Shown here in pieces: positions 12,385 to 24,512 of a DNA stretch of 64,000 nt. The notes under the pieces are model-generated. The model saw only the letters and a list, made by a program, of their open reading frames with translations. It ran no database searches and was not told the origin of the DNA. Positions within the stretch are counted from its first letter, which is position 1. Each line of letters starts with the position of its first letter. A program made the translations under genes and the position numbers. The stretch is from Polytrichum commune (lineage: Eukaryota > Streptophyta > Polytrichopsida > Polytrichales > Polytrichaceae): the NCBI GenBank assembly GCA_950295325.1, contig OX485807.1, positions 17,951,666 through 18,015,665 of the forward strand, given 5' to 3'.

Positions 12385-12392
12385 CTTAGCAC
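12385..12392. repeat. Left TSD of hAT element (CTTAGCAC)
   Basis: CTTAGCAC is repeated exactly at 13740-13747. An eight-base duplication is the hAT signature. Confidence 0.9.
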
Positions 12393-13739
12393 CAGGGGTG
12401 TTTTTTCACAAGGTCCCTAACATGTCTAGGGACATGTTCATAAAAAAAAAACATTTCCAGTGGACGGGTTCTTAGAAAATGAACCGGTTTTGGGACGTGT
12501 CAAATTCACTTTGGATGGGTTCTAAAAATAACATTTTAAAAATTTTAAAAAATGGTACAAATATCAATTACGTTATGTCATATATGACATGTGAATATAA
12601 GCATAATGCAATCAAACCACTAATACCCAATCAAACTATCAATCTTGAAGTGCTTGATTCACCTGCATACATTAATTCATCAACCACAAAATTTAGAACC
12701 TTTTTAACATAATGTCAAAGATTACAATTGAAGGTAAACTTAGTCATTGAATAAGAATTAGTATATATAAACATGTTAAAAAGTTTAAAAATAAAGAGCT
12801 ACTTACCCTCCAAAGAAGTGGATGAATTCTCCTATCCTTCATGTTTCTCCAAACAAGCATCATTGCATTCCAATCGATGTTTTCAACTGGAATATTTGCA
12901 CATGAAATGCGCATCAAAGCATCCAAAGTTTCCAACTTCAAACATGTACGTAGATGACTTTTGATTAGGTTTTGTTTAGAAAAACCCCTCTCACATATTG
13001 CAGTGCTCACATTGACCCAACAACTTACGAACTCAACCCTACAATTTGCTAGGGTTTAACTCGAATTGACAGAGATTTCCTGCACAACCCTCGAATCTGC
13101 ACTCAACGCACAACAAAAGAGAGGAATAAGACTCTCAAGATTTAGGATGCTAATGAATCGAACATATGCAACTGAAAGCTAAAGCAACTAAGAGACCGGT
13201 GAGAAATAACTTGATTGCAGTCGTCAAATGAACCGGTTGAGTTTGAGAAAACACCTGTTGAAGTTCAAGATTGCAGGAGAAGATTGTTCCAACGGCACTC
13301 TTCAACTTCTTGAATTCGAGTTAGTTTCAAATGAACCGGTTGAGTTTGAGTGACTGAGTGTAGTTCAGTTTCTCTGAACTAGTTTGTGGACAAACAAACA
13401 AAATGGGGCAGTGGCAGGCTGGCAAATTGGTAATTATAATAGAAAAAGCAGAAATGAACGAAGATAGTAAGATACTATTGTTTCCAAGTGGCAAGTGCAC
13501 CAATCACATGCCAACATCTTTCGGGTTATCTTTATCGATTTGTTTTTTCCTTTAACCTTTTCATGGACGGGTTGGTTCAGAAATTACCGGTTTTGGGACG
13601 GGTTGTTTTTTCTTCAACCTTTCCATGGATGGGTTGGTTTTGAAATTACCGGTTTTGGGACGGGTTGCAATTTTTTTTGCCTTTCAATTCGAGGTTTTGG
13701 GACGTGGACGGGTAAAAACTTTGTGAAAAAATAGCCATG
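12393..13739 (-). mobile_element. hAT transposon, internally deleted
   Basis: A 1347-base element with inverted ends CAGGGGTGTTTTTTCACAAG and (right end inverted) CATGGCTATTTTTTCACAAA, and a perfect eight-base target duplication CTTAGCAC. Subterminal copies of GG(A/T)CGGGTT and GGTTTTGGGACG occur near both ends (about 12470-12530 and 13565-13715), as expected for transposase binding sites. Inside, on the minus strand, lies a fragment of the transposase C-terminus. About 13030-13400 carries AACCGGTTGAGTTTG words also found near 24055, 48075 and 48890, so another repeat is probably nested within it. It is too short to encode a full transposase. Confidence 0.92.
12744..13010 (-). pseudogene. hAT transposase C-terminal dimerisation domain remnant
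   Basis: An 88-codon open fragment that reads, near its start, STAICERGFSKQNLIKSHLR followed by TLDALMRISC. This is the conserved C-terminal hAT dimerisation region (Ser, Cys-Glu-Arg-Gly-Phe-Ser, Asn, Ile-Lys), which mediates multimerisation of hAT transposases in the nucleus. The frame starts at a GTG and remains open for a few codons upstream (WVNV), so it has no genuine start. The RNase H-like catalytic core and BED zinc finger expected upstream are absent; the sequence there is unrelated repeat. It is enclosed by the hAT termini at 12393 and 13739. Confidence 0.88.
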
Positions 13740-13747
13740 CTTAGCAC
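13740..13747. repeat. Right TSD of hAT element (CTTAGCAC)
   Basis: Exact partner of 12385-12392. Confidence 0.9.
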
Positions 13748-13849
13748 CCACACACACCAACCATAATAGTTACATGTGCAGGATCATAGTAGGACATAAC
13801 ACTTGCGCAACTAGTTGCTCATTTAATTTTGTTCTATTTCCATGGAAAA

Positions 13850-14230
13850 GGCATAACAAGTGTGTTGCCACCCATGACCACCCCTTACTCCACGTGGCTA
13901 ACCACCATTGGGATGGTTGTTCATGCCCATGTGGCCTCACTAACTTAAAGAGCTTCAAGACCAAGGTCTAGGGTGAGAGTCGAAGAAGCGACCACTTTAA
14001 CACTGCAATCCAATCCACAAGGATACAAATCGCTCTAATTTTCTCTTGAGCCCAAGAACTAAACCACTAATGGATCACAAATTAGAAAAACGGACCCCAC
14101 CACTAGCCACAACAACAACAACAACTCGCACAAAACAAACGTGAATGAAATGAACCATAGTTGTGGTTGATTGCGGTGGTCAACCACAACCACGACTGCG
14201 ACTACCTTTTGTAGTGTAAACAACCTCTTT
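13850..14230. repeat. R3 dispersed repeat, copy A
   Basis: Related to 41484-43019: shared blocks include 'gcccatgtggc', 'agagcttcaagaccaaggtc', 'cttgagccca' and the terminal CAACCACAACCACGACT...TAGTGTAAACAACCTCTTTA. In the other copy the ends GGGTCATTTACAT and ATGTAAATGGCCC are inverted, suggesting a MITE. The left end of this copy is not clear. Confidence 0.5.
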
Positions 14231-16512
14231 AGTTATGATTTTAGTTATGGTCGAGATCGAAGGAGAATGTATATAACATCATTCAGTTGTTATCATCCGT
14301 TTCATTCTAATATTCAGTGACGGTGCTTCACCTGTGCAACTCGCAACTTACCAAAACTGAATCTACTTAGACAAGCATCCATAGGATATGATTCTACCAC
14401 CTTACATGACATATTTGCGGCCCCACCCAGTTGAATAATGTTGTGTGCAAGCGTGAATTGTGAGTTGCTTTGTATAGACAAGGCTTTTTGGTTTCGCCCA
14501 CTTGTGTCCATGCATTTGGGCTCTATAAAGATGAAAAGGAGACACGGACATTCTATTTGTCTTGGAAACAAGCGTTCACTTCAATTGAAAAACCTTTGCC
14601 AAGAACGTCATGCAGTGGATAGGTTTGGAGAATGAGATCTACCAACCAAAAGTACCCCCCCCCCCTCCAACACCCGGAGTCCAAGCTTTTGAGCGACTAT
14701 ATTTTGTATTGATGAGAGTGCCCTAAAGGCCATACGTGGTAGACTGGGAGACCCGCTTTAAGATGCTTTGGGACTTAGTCAAAAACTTAGGGACGTGATT
14801 CAAAATTTATGCTCCGGCTTGTAATCTTTGCGGTCTCTTGTTACCCGGTTGCATTTTCTCGGGGTGTGGAATTAGGGGCACGTTCATTTATGAGGTCGTC
14901 ATTGCACCAATGACCAAGTAATGGAATGTTAATCTTTAAAGCACCGATGTTTTGGTCTCACTATTAGGAACAACCTTTTCAATCTCTTTCCTTTAACAAT
15001 GTGGGCATCAAAGTGAAAAATATCAATGAACTCGACTAAGGAATGTTCGTCCCGTTTATGGACACTCTCACATTCAGAGAAGTGGATCGTGCTAAGAATT
15101 AAGTGTTTATGACAATACCAAATTCCCACATGTAGATATTGAGTTTGTCTATCACAATCAAATTTATGATTACAACATTTTGTGAACTATTGTCTTCTAT
15201 ACTTTATGAAGTGTTTGCATCTCAAAGTACGTTTTGACAATTGATCACTTGAAGATTGTATCAAGCACTCCAATTTCCACCAATCTATAATATCTAGGAT
15301 TTTGACCAACCGTGTGAAGTTTATGATAAAATCAATGAAATTTCTGACTAAGATGCATCCCACAAACATGTGTTTCAACATGTCCACCTAGACAATGGCC
15401 ACATCACCATGCCGCCCCATGATTGCCACCCCATGGACTAAGTTAAATGTTGCCAGTACATGTCATTTTGGTGCGACAAGGTATGGCTCTACTTTGAATG
15501 TACCACCACCCTAAATGTCAGCTCCTACCACTCCCTACATTACTTGTTCGTTGCCGAAAAAAATTGCGCTTCAATGCTAGGAATTATACCATGGCACTAG
15601 GGTGACATCTCATAATTTGCTCAAGGCTTTCCAAGTTTTGTCACTTAAAACTTTGTCCATTTTTCTTAAATCTTGAACAATAAACATTGTTGCATTGAAT
15701 ATGGTTGGTGTTTATAGAGTGTAGAATGCTCATATGGAGTTTGAAGAGGATATGACAAGGAAGATGAACCAATCTACCATTGTCTTCCACATGCTTTTTA
15801 TACTTAAATATGGGAGCTTGAAGCACCTCTTCAAGTTCATGAGGTTACTACACATGAGCATTTAATTATTTGGAAACGGTTGAATGATAGCATACTACCT
15901 ACACTTTCCATGAACGAGGTTCCAACATCAACAGACAACATATTGCAGTCACTTGTGATGAGGTGTCTAGAATTGATAAATGCACGTGGACAAGTGACCA
16001 TGCATATGCTATCAATATATCTCTTGCCAGCCCACACTTGTTTCGTTGGAGAGGCTGAAAGGGTATGTTGTGTTGGTTGTGCAACAATCTACACAGTCGA
16101 TGCTTTGAACACACATGTGACCAAAGAGGACTTAGGAATACTTGCCTCCTTTGGTTTTGATGGTGTGTCAATGCACATATATATTCCTCCTACCCTTTCC
16201 TCTTTTTAATAAAATGCAAAATTTGAATGTTTATGTGCCCTTTCTTATTCTGGATGGGTTTTTCACATTGTTTGTACTCCAATGTATTTTAAGGGATCTC
16301 AAGTGAGGCTACCAAGCTACTTCAAGATATTGTGGCTTCCCACATGTGAGGTGTCCACTATGTAAGCCACATGACGAACCTTGCCGTGGGCTTTCATAAA
16401 TGCATGTCATTGCAACTATAGAGAACCCGCTCCAATCCTTTCACAAGCACTTTGCATGCGCACAATCCTAAAGTCATGTTGAATTCACCAAGTTATCAAA
16501 GATGACGAAGAG
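14231..16512. other. Intergenic, no gene seen
   Basis: A poly-C tract lies near 14656-14667. Open frames up to 109 codons (15880-16209 plus, overlapped by a 90-codon minus frame) show no recognisable domain. Nothing else identified. Confidence 0.4.
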
Positions 16513-16516
16513 TTAA

Positions 16517-16749
16517 CCCTTAAAGGACAATGCTGCCCCACGGGCTTGGTATTATTTTGGGAGAATCTTGTTCAAAAGTTCTACTCCATTGCACCAAATG
16601 GGGTTTTTAGAATGCCAAATCGAGCACCTTAGCAAGATCTATACTTCTTTAGAATAGAGCCTATGTAAATTAATTGGCTAATCATGCTTAAAATGAAATT
16701 TAAAAGATATTTTGGGTGTGGTATCGGGAAAGCATATGTCCTTTAAGGG
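16517..16749. mobile_element. piggyBac-like MITE
   Basis: A 233-base element flanked on both sides by TTAA (16513-16516 and 16750-16753). Its ends are CCCTTAAAGGACAATGCT and, inverted from the right, CCCTTAAAGGACATATGCT. A TTAA duplication with termini starting CCC is diagnostic of the piggyBac superfamily, which inserts precisely at TTAA. No coding sequence. The first 13 bases match perfectly between the ends, so it is not very old. Confidence 0.8.
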
Positions 16750-16753
16750 TTAA

Positions 16754-17721
16754 TACATCATTCAAAGTCAAAAGTCATTGGCCTATCACAGTGTCATCCT
16801 CTTGAAGGTAATATTCAAGTATTGTACCATGGTAGTTGAAAAGCAAGAAGAGAGCTTGGATGTAGACCAACATCCATGCCTATGTAAGAGGTTATGAAAG
16901 GTTCACTTTGACCTGTTGTCAATATATTTGTATTGTACGTTGCTAAGGCTTTTGCCATGGCTTGCAACATATCATTACTTGGTGGAGTTCACCTAACAAT
17001 GTGATATTTTCATATGTGACTATTTTGTACCAATGTAAGTCTAACAAAGAATATTGTACCAATTGTATGATGACCCATCTACATGCTTCTAGTTTGATGC
17101 ATTTTGTGAGTTGCTACATCTTTTACCATTACATCATGGCATAATTTCTTTAGTGTGGGCAATTGCATTGATCGATTTGATTGGGGTTGCAGACCATGTG
17201 TGTCTAGACTTTGCATGGGACCAAATACACACCCTACCAATGTTTAAATGCGTTTGAATACCTCAATTGATTGCCTAAGAGGTTTTTAGCACCATAATGG
17301 CCAACGATTCATATGGAGTTGGTTTTCCATACAAAATGATGGATCATTAAGACGATTAGTGATAATGGGCTATTGGGCCGACTACCCTTGCCATCAAGGA
17401 TGATATGAATGTTCCAAGATCATTGGAACGTAACAAGTGGCACTAAAAAATTAACATAGGAACCCAACATAAGTTATGGTTGCAGTACGAAGGCCGACCA
17501 CTCATACAACACACAATCCATGTTGCATTCTTATCAACTCATTGGAAGTGTCTTTTAAAGTGTCCCGTCCTTCTAACTAACTCATTACACAAACCTCCAT
17601 CTCGGAGTTCACGGAGAGCTTAAATTAATGGACCAATTTTGAATCACAACATACCTCGAGGTAGTAGTACTACATATATCTACTAACCTTTTGACAATTG
17701 ACTCACGAGCAAATTGAGGGC
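16754..17721. other. Intergenic, no gene seen
   Basis: No gene recognised and no clear repeat structure. Confidence 0.4.
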
Positions 17722-17970
17722 GAGAGGGACTTATTACATACAAGCATACTCCTCATCCACGCCACCTTAAAAAGAACTTGACCCCTGTAGGCTTGTGGCT
17801 ATATCATCTCATGCGTCTTGGTCTAGATGAGATCGGGGTCTAAAACGCCAATTATGGCATCAATCAACTGAACAAAGTAACTTATGGGTTGCGTGTTATT
17901 TCAAGGTTTTATGTTGGATGGTTGAGAGTTATATGATAGTTTCTTGTTTTGGTAAGTTAACGTATGCATA
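17722..17970. mobile_element. R4 MITE-like repeat copy
   Basis: Related to the two elements at 33117-33358 and 33455-33693. It has the inner left block CATACAAGCATACT-CCTCATCCA, the block 'aacttgacccctgtaggcttgtggctat' and the inverse end 'ttatgttggatggttgagag'. Ends are less well preserved than in the other copies, and no target duplication was found. Confidence 0.5.
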
Positions 17971-18051
17971 GTATTATTAAGTTTATGCTCTCTAACCCAC
18001 TCTAAAAAAATGATATTTTGTTCCATGGGGATCTTGTCGTAACATTAAGAT

Positions 18052-18059
18052 TGAAGTTG
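18052..18059. repeat. Left TSD (TGAAGTTG)
   Basis: Repeated exactly at 18700-18707. Confidence 0.85.
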
Positions 18060-18699
18060 CTTGGGGTGGGGGGGTCACTCCCTCTTATATTACTGCAGAC
18101 ACGTGTGCTCAAGACTTATTTATCGGGGGGCTATGTACCTTGCAGAAAAGATTATAAGGTATGGTATTTTTCAAAATAAAGGTAAGTGTTTGTATTTTAA
18201 TACACCCTATCAGTAAAACAATTTTTGGAGGGGGGGGGGGAATCACTTTAAAATGCCATACTTTACTTATATTGCCAAGGAAATTTGGAGAAAAGATTGC
18301 AATTCAAATAACGCGCTAAAATTTTCCCTCCTAGTACGTAGGTGGAGAACATTAACTCCACGTTTCGATATGTTGGTTCAGTAACGTTCAAACCAACTAG
18401 CCCGCGAAGTCATCCATCCAAGATTTTTCAACACAAAATTACCTCTTTTCATTCACTAGCACAAAACCTACCCTAGATCCACTACCCCTAGTAATTGTTT
18501 CCATGTTATTTTACATGTATTTACTATATAAAAAAGCCATTATATGTGATGGTATTCTACATGTAAATACGTTTCATTATTTTTTTAACCCTATATTATA
18601 TGTACGTTTTTGCAAAAGTTATATGCAATGAATATATTAGACCTTTATTTTTTATCGCGCATTGTTTCTACGATTTTCGCCAGTGAACCCCCCCCCAAG
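18060..18699. mobile_element. hAT-like non-autonomous element R5, copy 1
   Basis: A 640-base element. It begins CTTGGGGTGGGGGGGTCACT, and its inverted right end is CTTGGGGGGGGGTTCACT. The perfect eight-base duplication TGAAGTTG supports the hAT superfamily. A full second copy lies at 27467-28322 and matches along most of its length, including 'accttgcagaaaagattataagg', 'agtcatccatccaag' and 'ttgtttctacgattttcgccagtga'. Copy 1 lacks about 220 internal bases present in copy 2. No transposase coding is visible. Confidence 0.85.
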
Positions 18700-18707
18700 T
18701 GAAGTTG
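18700..18707. repeat. Right TSD (TGAAGTTG)
   Basis: Exact partner of 18052-18059. Confidence 0.85.
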
Positions 18708-21088
18708 TTGTGTTTATAGGAATCAAAAATTGTGTATTTCTTTAATTATTCTCATATTTAGGGTCGTGAGACCTAGCATTGTTATGTGGGGTGATAACTT
18801 TAACCCAACTATAGTTTGTCATGGTAGCTATTAATGGGCCCACCTAGAACAAATGAGTCAATGCATTTTCACTCATGTCATCACAACTCACATGTTACAA
18901 CTCATGGCTTTACCTTAGATATAGTTTATTTATGTTTCCATATATATGTATATGTATAATCAATGATAAAGAACAAGGTTAGAGTACATATAAATGGTCC
19001 CCACTATGTTCCCTAGATGGAAAAGTAACGGGGAACAACCATAATATACTCTTGCATGTTTTCTTTTTTCTTTTTCTTTCTTTCTTTTCATAAAGAGAAA
19101 TTTGTCCAAGTCCTCAAGAATAGGTGAGGAGCATACATGGAATGTGCTTTGGGGTGGAAATCATGTGGCTTTGAATCTCTAAACCCACACATGTACCATC
19201 GTAACATTGAGGTCCCAAATTCAAGTACTTTGCCCTTCCAATTACCTCTAATTTTATTGGGGGAAAACTAAGTCCTTTATTTTTGTGCTCAAATGTTAAA
19301 CACTTAAATATTAAAGCCATGGAAATGGTAGCATCTAAATTCATCGTCATATGATTACTCACGCAATAAGGTAAGCATGTCTTTGTCCAGTTTCTCGCTT
19401 TAGGACTTCATTTTATACATAGACCTTTTTCTTTTAATTGTATGAACTAAAGAAAAACACCTCCGGCTTGTATGTATTATGTACATTTGTGCATGTGATG
19501 AAACTCCTTGTTACATAAATGTTAACAGTTAGTGTTTACATGGTATGCAGATTGCACTCCCTATACTATAAGTAAAATACATACAATTACATAAAATATA
19601 GAGGCAACCATATCGGTGTCCATTAGAATATGTTGCACTTCCTAAACATTTTCCATTTTGACTTCACACTAAGCTTAAGGGCCCATGACCTTGCGATTCC
19701 TACAATACAATCTTGGATGAATTTTATGGGCTCTCATTAATTTCATGGTGATTGCCTTGTCCATGTGTATAGTGGTCCTTATGCGGTCACTCTTGTTGAT
19801 TGACACCTAAATGAGTGGTATGTTATGGCAAATCTTGTTCTCTACATACTCTTAGGAAAACAGTTATAAGGGATGCATTCTTTGTAGTTCACTCACATCA
19901 CATATGTTCATAGGGTAATAATTAACCCCATGTATACATGTCATATTTAAATATTTATTCATATATACATAGATAATGAGCTTTTGAGAATGGTCAACTA
20001 TAAATATACCATTTATGATCATTCAAATATAAATATACAAGAATTTAAGCATATTTGTTGTAATTAACTTATTGAGAAAATTACTAATTAGGAAAGATTC
20101 AAGTCTTTAGGGAAATTGTCTTAGTCTTGTTCTCACTTGTTCTCACTTGTTCTTGGCATTCTTTTCTGACCCTTCCCACACCTTTAGTCTCTTATTCAAA
20201 GCATCAACTTAAACTTGGGGAGCTTTTCGTGTATTTATTTTTTGTAATAATGAGTCATAATTTATACCAGTAGGAGCTTATATGTAACCTAGGGATGGAC
20301 TATTCATTGGAAACCTAAATGATGTGTATGGTGACTATGAAGTAAATCCCCTTGTATACATGATACATATATTTAGAGTGAAATGTTTACATACTAATGC
20401 TAGGCTAAAAAATGGACTTATGCATTTACACTAAGCTTGTCAATTTAATGTGATGAACGCCTCCACTATGTACAAAAGATGCAAATTGTGAATCGAACAT
20501 GCCTTTATCACATATACTATCTACGTTCACTTTGCAATGAGAAATTCATTGAATTTGTTTTCATCCATAGCATGTAATTCATAATAATATGAACCTAAAC
20601 AACATGATATTGAAGCCAATGCATTGTAAAGTAGATGAAATTAGCACATATAATGTCAATCTTTTTGTTCCTCCCAAAGCTTATGGCATGCCCTTGTACA
20701 TGGACATTTACTTCATAAAAATTATAGCCTTTCAAAATGCACACACTACAAACAAAAAAAACAAAAAAATCAAAACAATGCCTCACCCTTGTGTATAGTA
20801 TGTATACTAATACCTCGAACATTATACCTTTCTACACTCACATTACTTCATACATGGTATGATGAGTCCAACCATCGGGATTTGTAAGAGCTTTCCTTGG
20901 TGGAGAGATTAACATGCTAGGGTTCATCAAAGTCATGGGGGTCCTTGTATGTAGCACACTAAGGAACCTTTCAACCACTTCTAGGATATATCACGGATAA
21001 CTCAAGCTCCTCCCAAGGCCTTAACACGTGCCTTAAGAACACCTTGAAATTCACTCACCCTCGTATATTAACATATTAGGTATGTGTT
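18708..21088. other. Intergenic, no gene seen
   Basis: Contains a TTTC/CTTT run near 19061-19090 and a short tandem GTTCTCACTT near 20132-20155. Otherwise nothing recognised. Confidence 0.4.
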
Positions 21089-21163
21089 TTTAGCCCGTAT
21101 GTGTATATTTACTTAATATATGGTTTGAAAAATCCTATATTGGTTGAACATACGGGCTATGGA
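21089..21163. repeat. Small hairpin, TAGCCCGTATG arms
   Basis: TAGCCCGTATGTG and its inverse CATACGGGCTA enclose about 50 A/T-rich bases. It could be a tiny MITE or a chance hairpin. Confidence 0.4.
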
Positions 21164-21794
21164 ACATAAAATTGAGTGCAATTCCTATGGGTATATCATG
21201 ATGAGATTGGACTATGTGCTCAAAAATACGACAACCGTTATAACTTCAATATTAACACCATTTTAAGAATCCATGCGGTAGATTGATGAGAAAGAAAGCT
21301 TTCACTCATTTCAAATTCTAAAACTTGAAATGACAATATATGGGTGATTTCAGGGTTGCTAACTAGGTAGAGACAAATCCCGAGTCTTGATGCAACAACC
21401 AAGAACATATGTGGAGTTGAAGTGCTAACAATAGGGCCACATACCTCAAGGTACAATAACCACCACACAAACTCCACATACTTGCCATCCACTTAAAAAG
21501 ACATGAAACACGCAAGACATAATTGTTGGATACAAAAGTAACAATCTAAGTGTCCATTCTAAAACCCCCCCCCCCCGCCTTACACGTGAGGATAATTCAT
21601 TTCAATTGGGTCCCTCATCACCAATTTGGGGTCTTGCGGCTACTCCCAATGTCAAGGCAAATTAAACGACAATTGTCAAGCTACACACTATTTCATGTTG
21701 AACTTGTTGGATGAATAGGAGGTACGCTCATATGCAACACTTCGCTCACGCCCATGTTTTATTCCTAAAAGGTCAACACAATTGTACATGTGGC

Positions 21795-22165
21795 TAAGTT
21801 GAATATTTATCTTAATTAGACACCTGTATTTTATTCATATGTGATTCAATGTGGCTTCAAGAATGGATACCAAAAAGACACGTGTCTAGAAAAAAAATTG
21901 GATTGAATGTTCAAAATATGATCACCATTATGAGGTTCGATAGTCGACATATTTGAAGGTGTGAGAGGGGGGAGGGACCTATATGACCGTTTCTTGAGCA
22001 CTAGAATCTTCACCTTCGTAATAAAGAGGATATGCATGTGATTTTCAAAAACAAGAAGGAAAATGGCTATGCCCTTGATATGAATTGATTTACCATCTCA
22101 TACTAATCTCCTATTTCACATCCTAAGAGAAGTGGGCTAGGTGAAGAAAAGTAACCATTTAAGAC
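21795..22165 (-). repeat. R1 dispersed repeat, near-full copy
   Basis: One of the longest R1 copies, running from 'taattagacacctgtattt' through 'aagaatggataccaaaaagacacg', 'ggttcgatagtcgac', 'gggacctatatgaccg' and 'gaggaaaatggctatg'-like text to 'aagtaaccatttaagaccca'. It is the mirror of 22610-22970, 450 bases away. In this orientation a TGGCTTCAAGAATGG block and a GGTTCGATAGTC block resemble RNA polymerase III A and B boxes, about 83 bases apart. That spacing is longer than in tRNAs, so SINE status is only a possibility. Confidence 0.7.
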
Positions 22166-22609
22166 CCACTCCTATGTACGCGGTTGCTTACCTCATGATG
22201 ATGTACTAATCTATATCCCCACAAACCCGTCCTCGATTCCGGGGTCAAGACTAACATAATGTTGCGTAAATTGGGTTCCAAATCGTACACGACATTTTGA
22301 CAAAAACTACTACAAAAGCGGAGCTTAAGCTTAAATTGAGCTCCGGCAAGCCTACTTGTCCCTCGTATGATTTACTTGCACTAAAAAAATCATCAAAACA
22401 CGAGGACTTGGATCCTTCTCGGGCACCTAATAGGTAAACGTAAAGTGGTAGGAAAACGAACTCACCAAGTCAAAAAGTTTGGTGCGAGTTGCAAGAACAA
22501 CCCCATTGGCAATTGGATAAAGTGCATCCCGGTCTTGCAACATATAATCTATTTGGTATTTGACAATGCATGACAAGGACCACAAAGAATACAAGGTAGA
22601 CGGGTCTTA

Positions 22610-22970
22610 AATGGTTACTCTTTTTCCAAGTAGTCCATTTCTCCTATGATATAGAACATGAGATTAGCACAAGGTAACTAGCGAATCCAAAGTGAGGTCA
22701 TAGACACTTGCCTCATAATTTCCGGAGCTCATGTGAATACCTTGTCTTTTATCATATTGATGACTCTCATGCTCATTAGATGGTCATATAGGTCCTCACC
22801 TCTTGTGTTGATTATTAAATGTAAATGGGTTACTGAATTTTGAGCATGCAATCTAATTTACTTTTGAACATGACTTTGATTATTATTTTGAAATTACATC
22901 TGTCCTTGGAGCCACACCAAACCACATACCACTCAGATGTTAGGTGTCCTAATAAGAATGATAACCAAAT
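22610..22970 (+). repeat. R1 dispersed repeat, near-full copy
   Basis: Reference plus-orientation copy: 'aaatggttactctttttcc', then 'ttctcctatgatatagaacatgag', 'gctcatgtgaatacc', 'ttgtgttgattattaaatg', 'gaacatgac' and the tail 'accacataccactcagatgttaggtgtcc'. It lies in inverted orientation to the copy at 21795-22165. Confidence 0.7.
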
Positions 22971-23292
22971 AATGGATGTCTACCTTAAATGTCTTTGTTT
23001 TTTAACGGGACTCATATGCCATTGTTATTAACAATTTGTCAATCGTTTTTGAATTGGTCTACATGTATTTTAAAACTTACAACAAACAATACGAGATGGA
23101 ATGAAACAATATCTTGTCAGCAGTTCCCTCCCATATATCACAAGATCCACCAATCATATTGGCATTACAATAATCCACCGAAACATTCAATCCAGACGCT
23201 CGCATGCATCACATTACTCATCGTCATAATTATCGTGACGTTGACTTGTGTTCTTCTATAATATCACATGCTACACTAGTCCAATATCATCA

Positions 23293-23468
23293 CACGTGCG
23301 TATTAACAATACTAACCTCCTTAATATCACGTATGATGCAGTGGCCACATGTATGATATTGGGAAGGTTTTAGAGTGTAACACGTGCGTATTAACAATAC
23401 TAACCTCCTTAATATCACGTATGATGTAGTGGCCACATGTATGATATTGGGAAGGTTTTAGAGTGTAA
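23293..23468. repeat. Recent 88-bp tandem duplication
   Basis: Two adjacent units of 88 bases, 23293-23380 and 23381-23468, differ at a single position by eye (ATGATGCAG versus ATGATGTAG). Each starts CACGTGCGTATTAAC and ends TTTTAGAGTGTAA. The near-identity shows a recent event. Confidence 0.9.
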
Positions 23469-23600
23469 TAACACCCCTTTGGCAAGTTAGGTGTTAAGGA
23501 AACCAAACCAGCACACACGCATCGGATCTTGGAAGGAAGGCCCCATGTCTATATGAATGCCCTGGAAGTTTGTGGGCATAGTTGGTCAAGATCCTAACTA

Positions 23601-23918
23601 CACTAAATAGGATATTTAGTGCTTGATTATATTTAGTGTTGTTACCACTCTACCATGCTCAACAATAATCTTCAATTCCTTGATAATTAGTGTTAGACAT
23701 GAATGTGTCACTACCTTCTCTACTGCTGCCTCCCTTATTATATCCTTTGTTTTCATATCCTTACCAACAGTAAATTCAAACATGTAACTTCCACATATTA
23801 GCATAGTTGATATTTAGTGTTTGAGTTTAGATTTGATGTTACTTACTTTCATAGGGTTAAGATATTTAGTGTATGCATTCGTATTTAGTGTATCAAACAC
23901 TAAATATCCTATTGAGTC
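23601..23918. mobile_element. MITE with CACTAAATAGGAT termini, copy 2
   Basis: About 318 bases, aligned with the copy at 2141-2404 almost end to end: same head after a flanking TA, and shared blocks 'tgttagacatgaatgtg', 'aattcaaacatgtaacttccacatatta' and 'gtatcaaacactaaatatcctat'. It has about 50 additional bases before the right end, and that end is mutated (TATTGAGTCTAG). Non-coding. Confidence 0.72.
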
Positions 23919-24512
23919 TAGTGATTCTAAATCCAACCGGTTACATGTTGACATCTTCCGGTTGTGCTTTATTCATTTGAGGTATAATCTATAGATTCCT
24001 CTAATATGATCGGTAATTCTCTTGCAATCTCAAACTTCAACCAGTTATTTCTCAAGCTCAACCGGTTCATTTGTAATTAACTGATGGTTCTCTCCGAGCA
24101 ATAGTCCGGATCTCGGAATTGTCAATTGAGACCTGTGGCGGTAACCCGGGTGTGCGCGAATGACGATAGCTACCTCCAGATTGGTCCAAATCAAAAGAAA
24201 AGGAGCTTAGATTGTTGGGCTCCTCGAGCTCTATTCGCCCTTAGGACGACAACCATTTTCTAGACTTCGGTTTTTATTCCGAGAGTGCACGAGCACGAGC
24301 ATGGGGCATGAGGAGTGTTTGAGGCCCAGTGACGGGGGACTTTTTCTTTGAGAAGAAACTCAAGATGGACGGTTGGCTAGAGTTAGATGTTGCCTTCTAC
24401 TTTGGACGCCGGTGCCTCTATGCCAAGCCCAACCTTCCTCTTTGATGTCTTCTTTGGAAGATTAATTAATTAATTGCGTTCACGCACTTTATAAATTCAG
24501 TAACCCGGGTTA

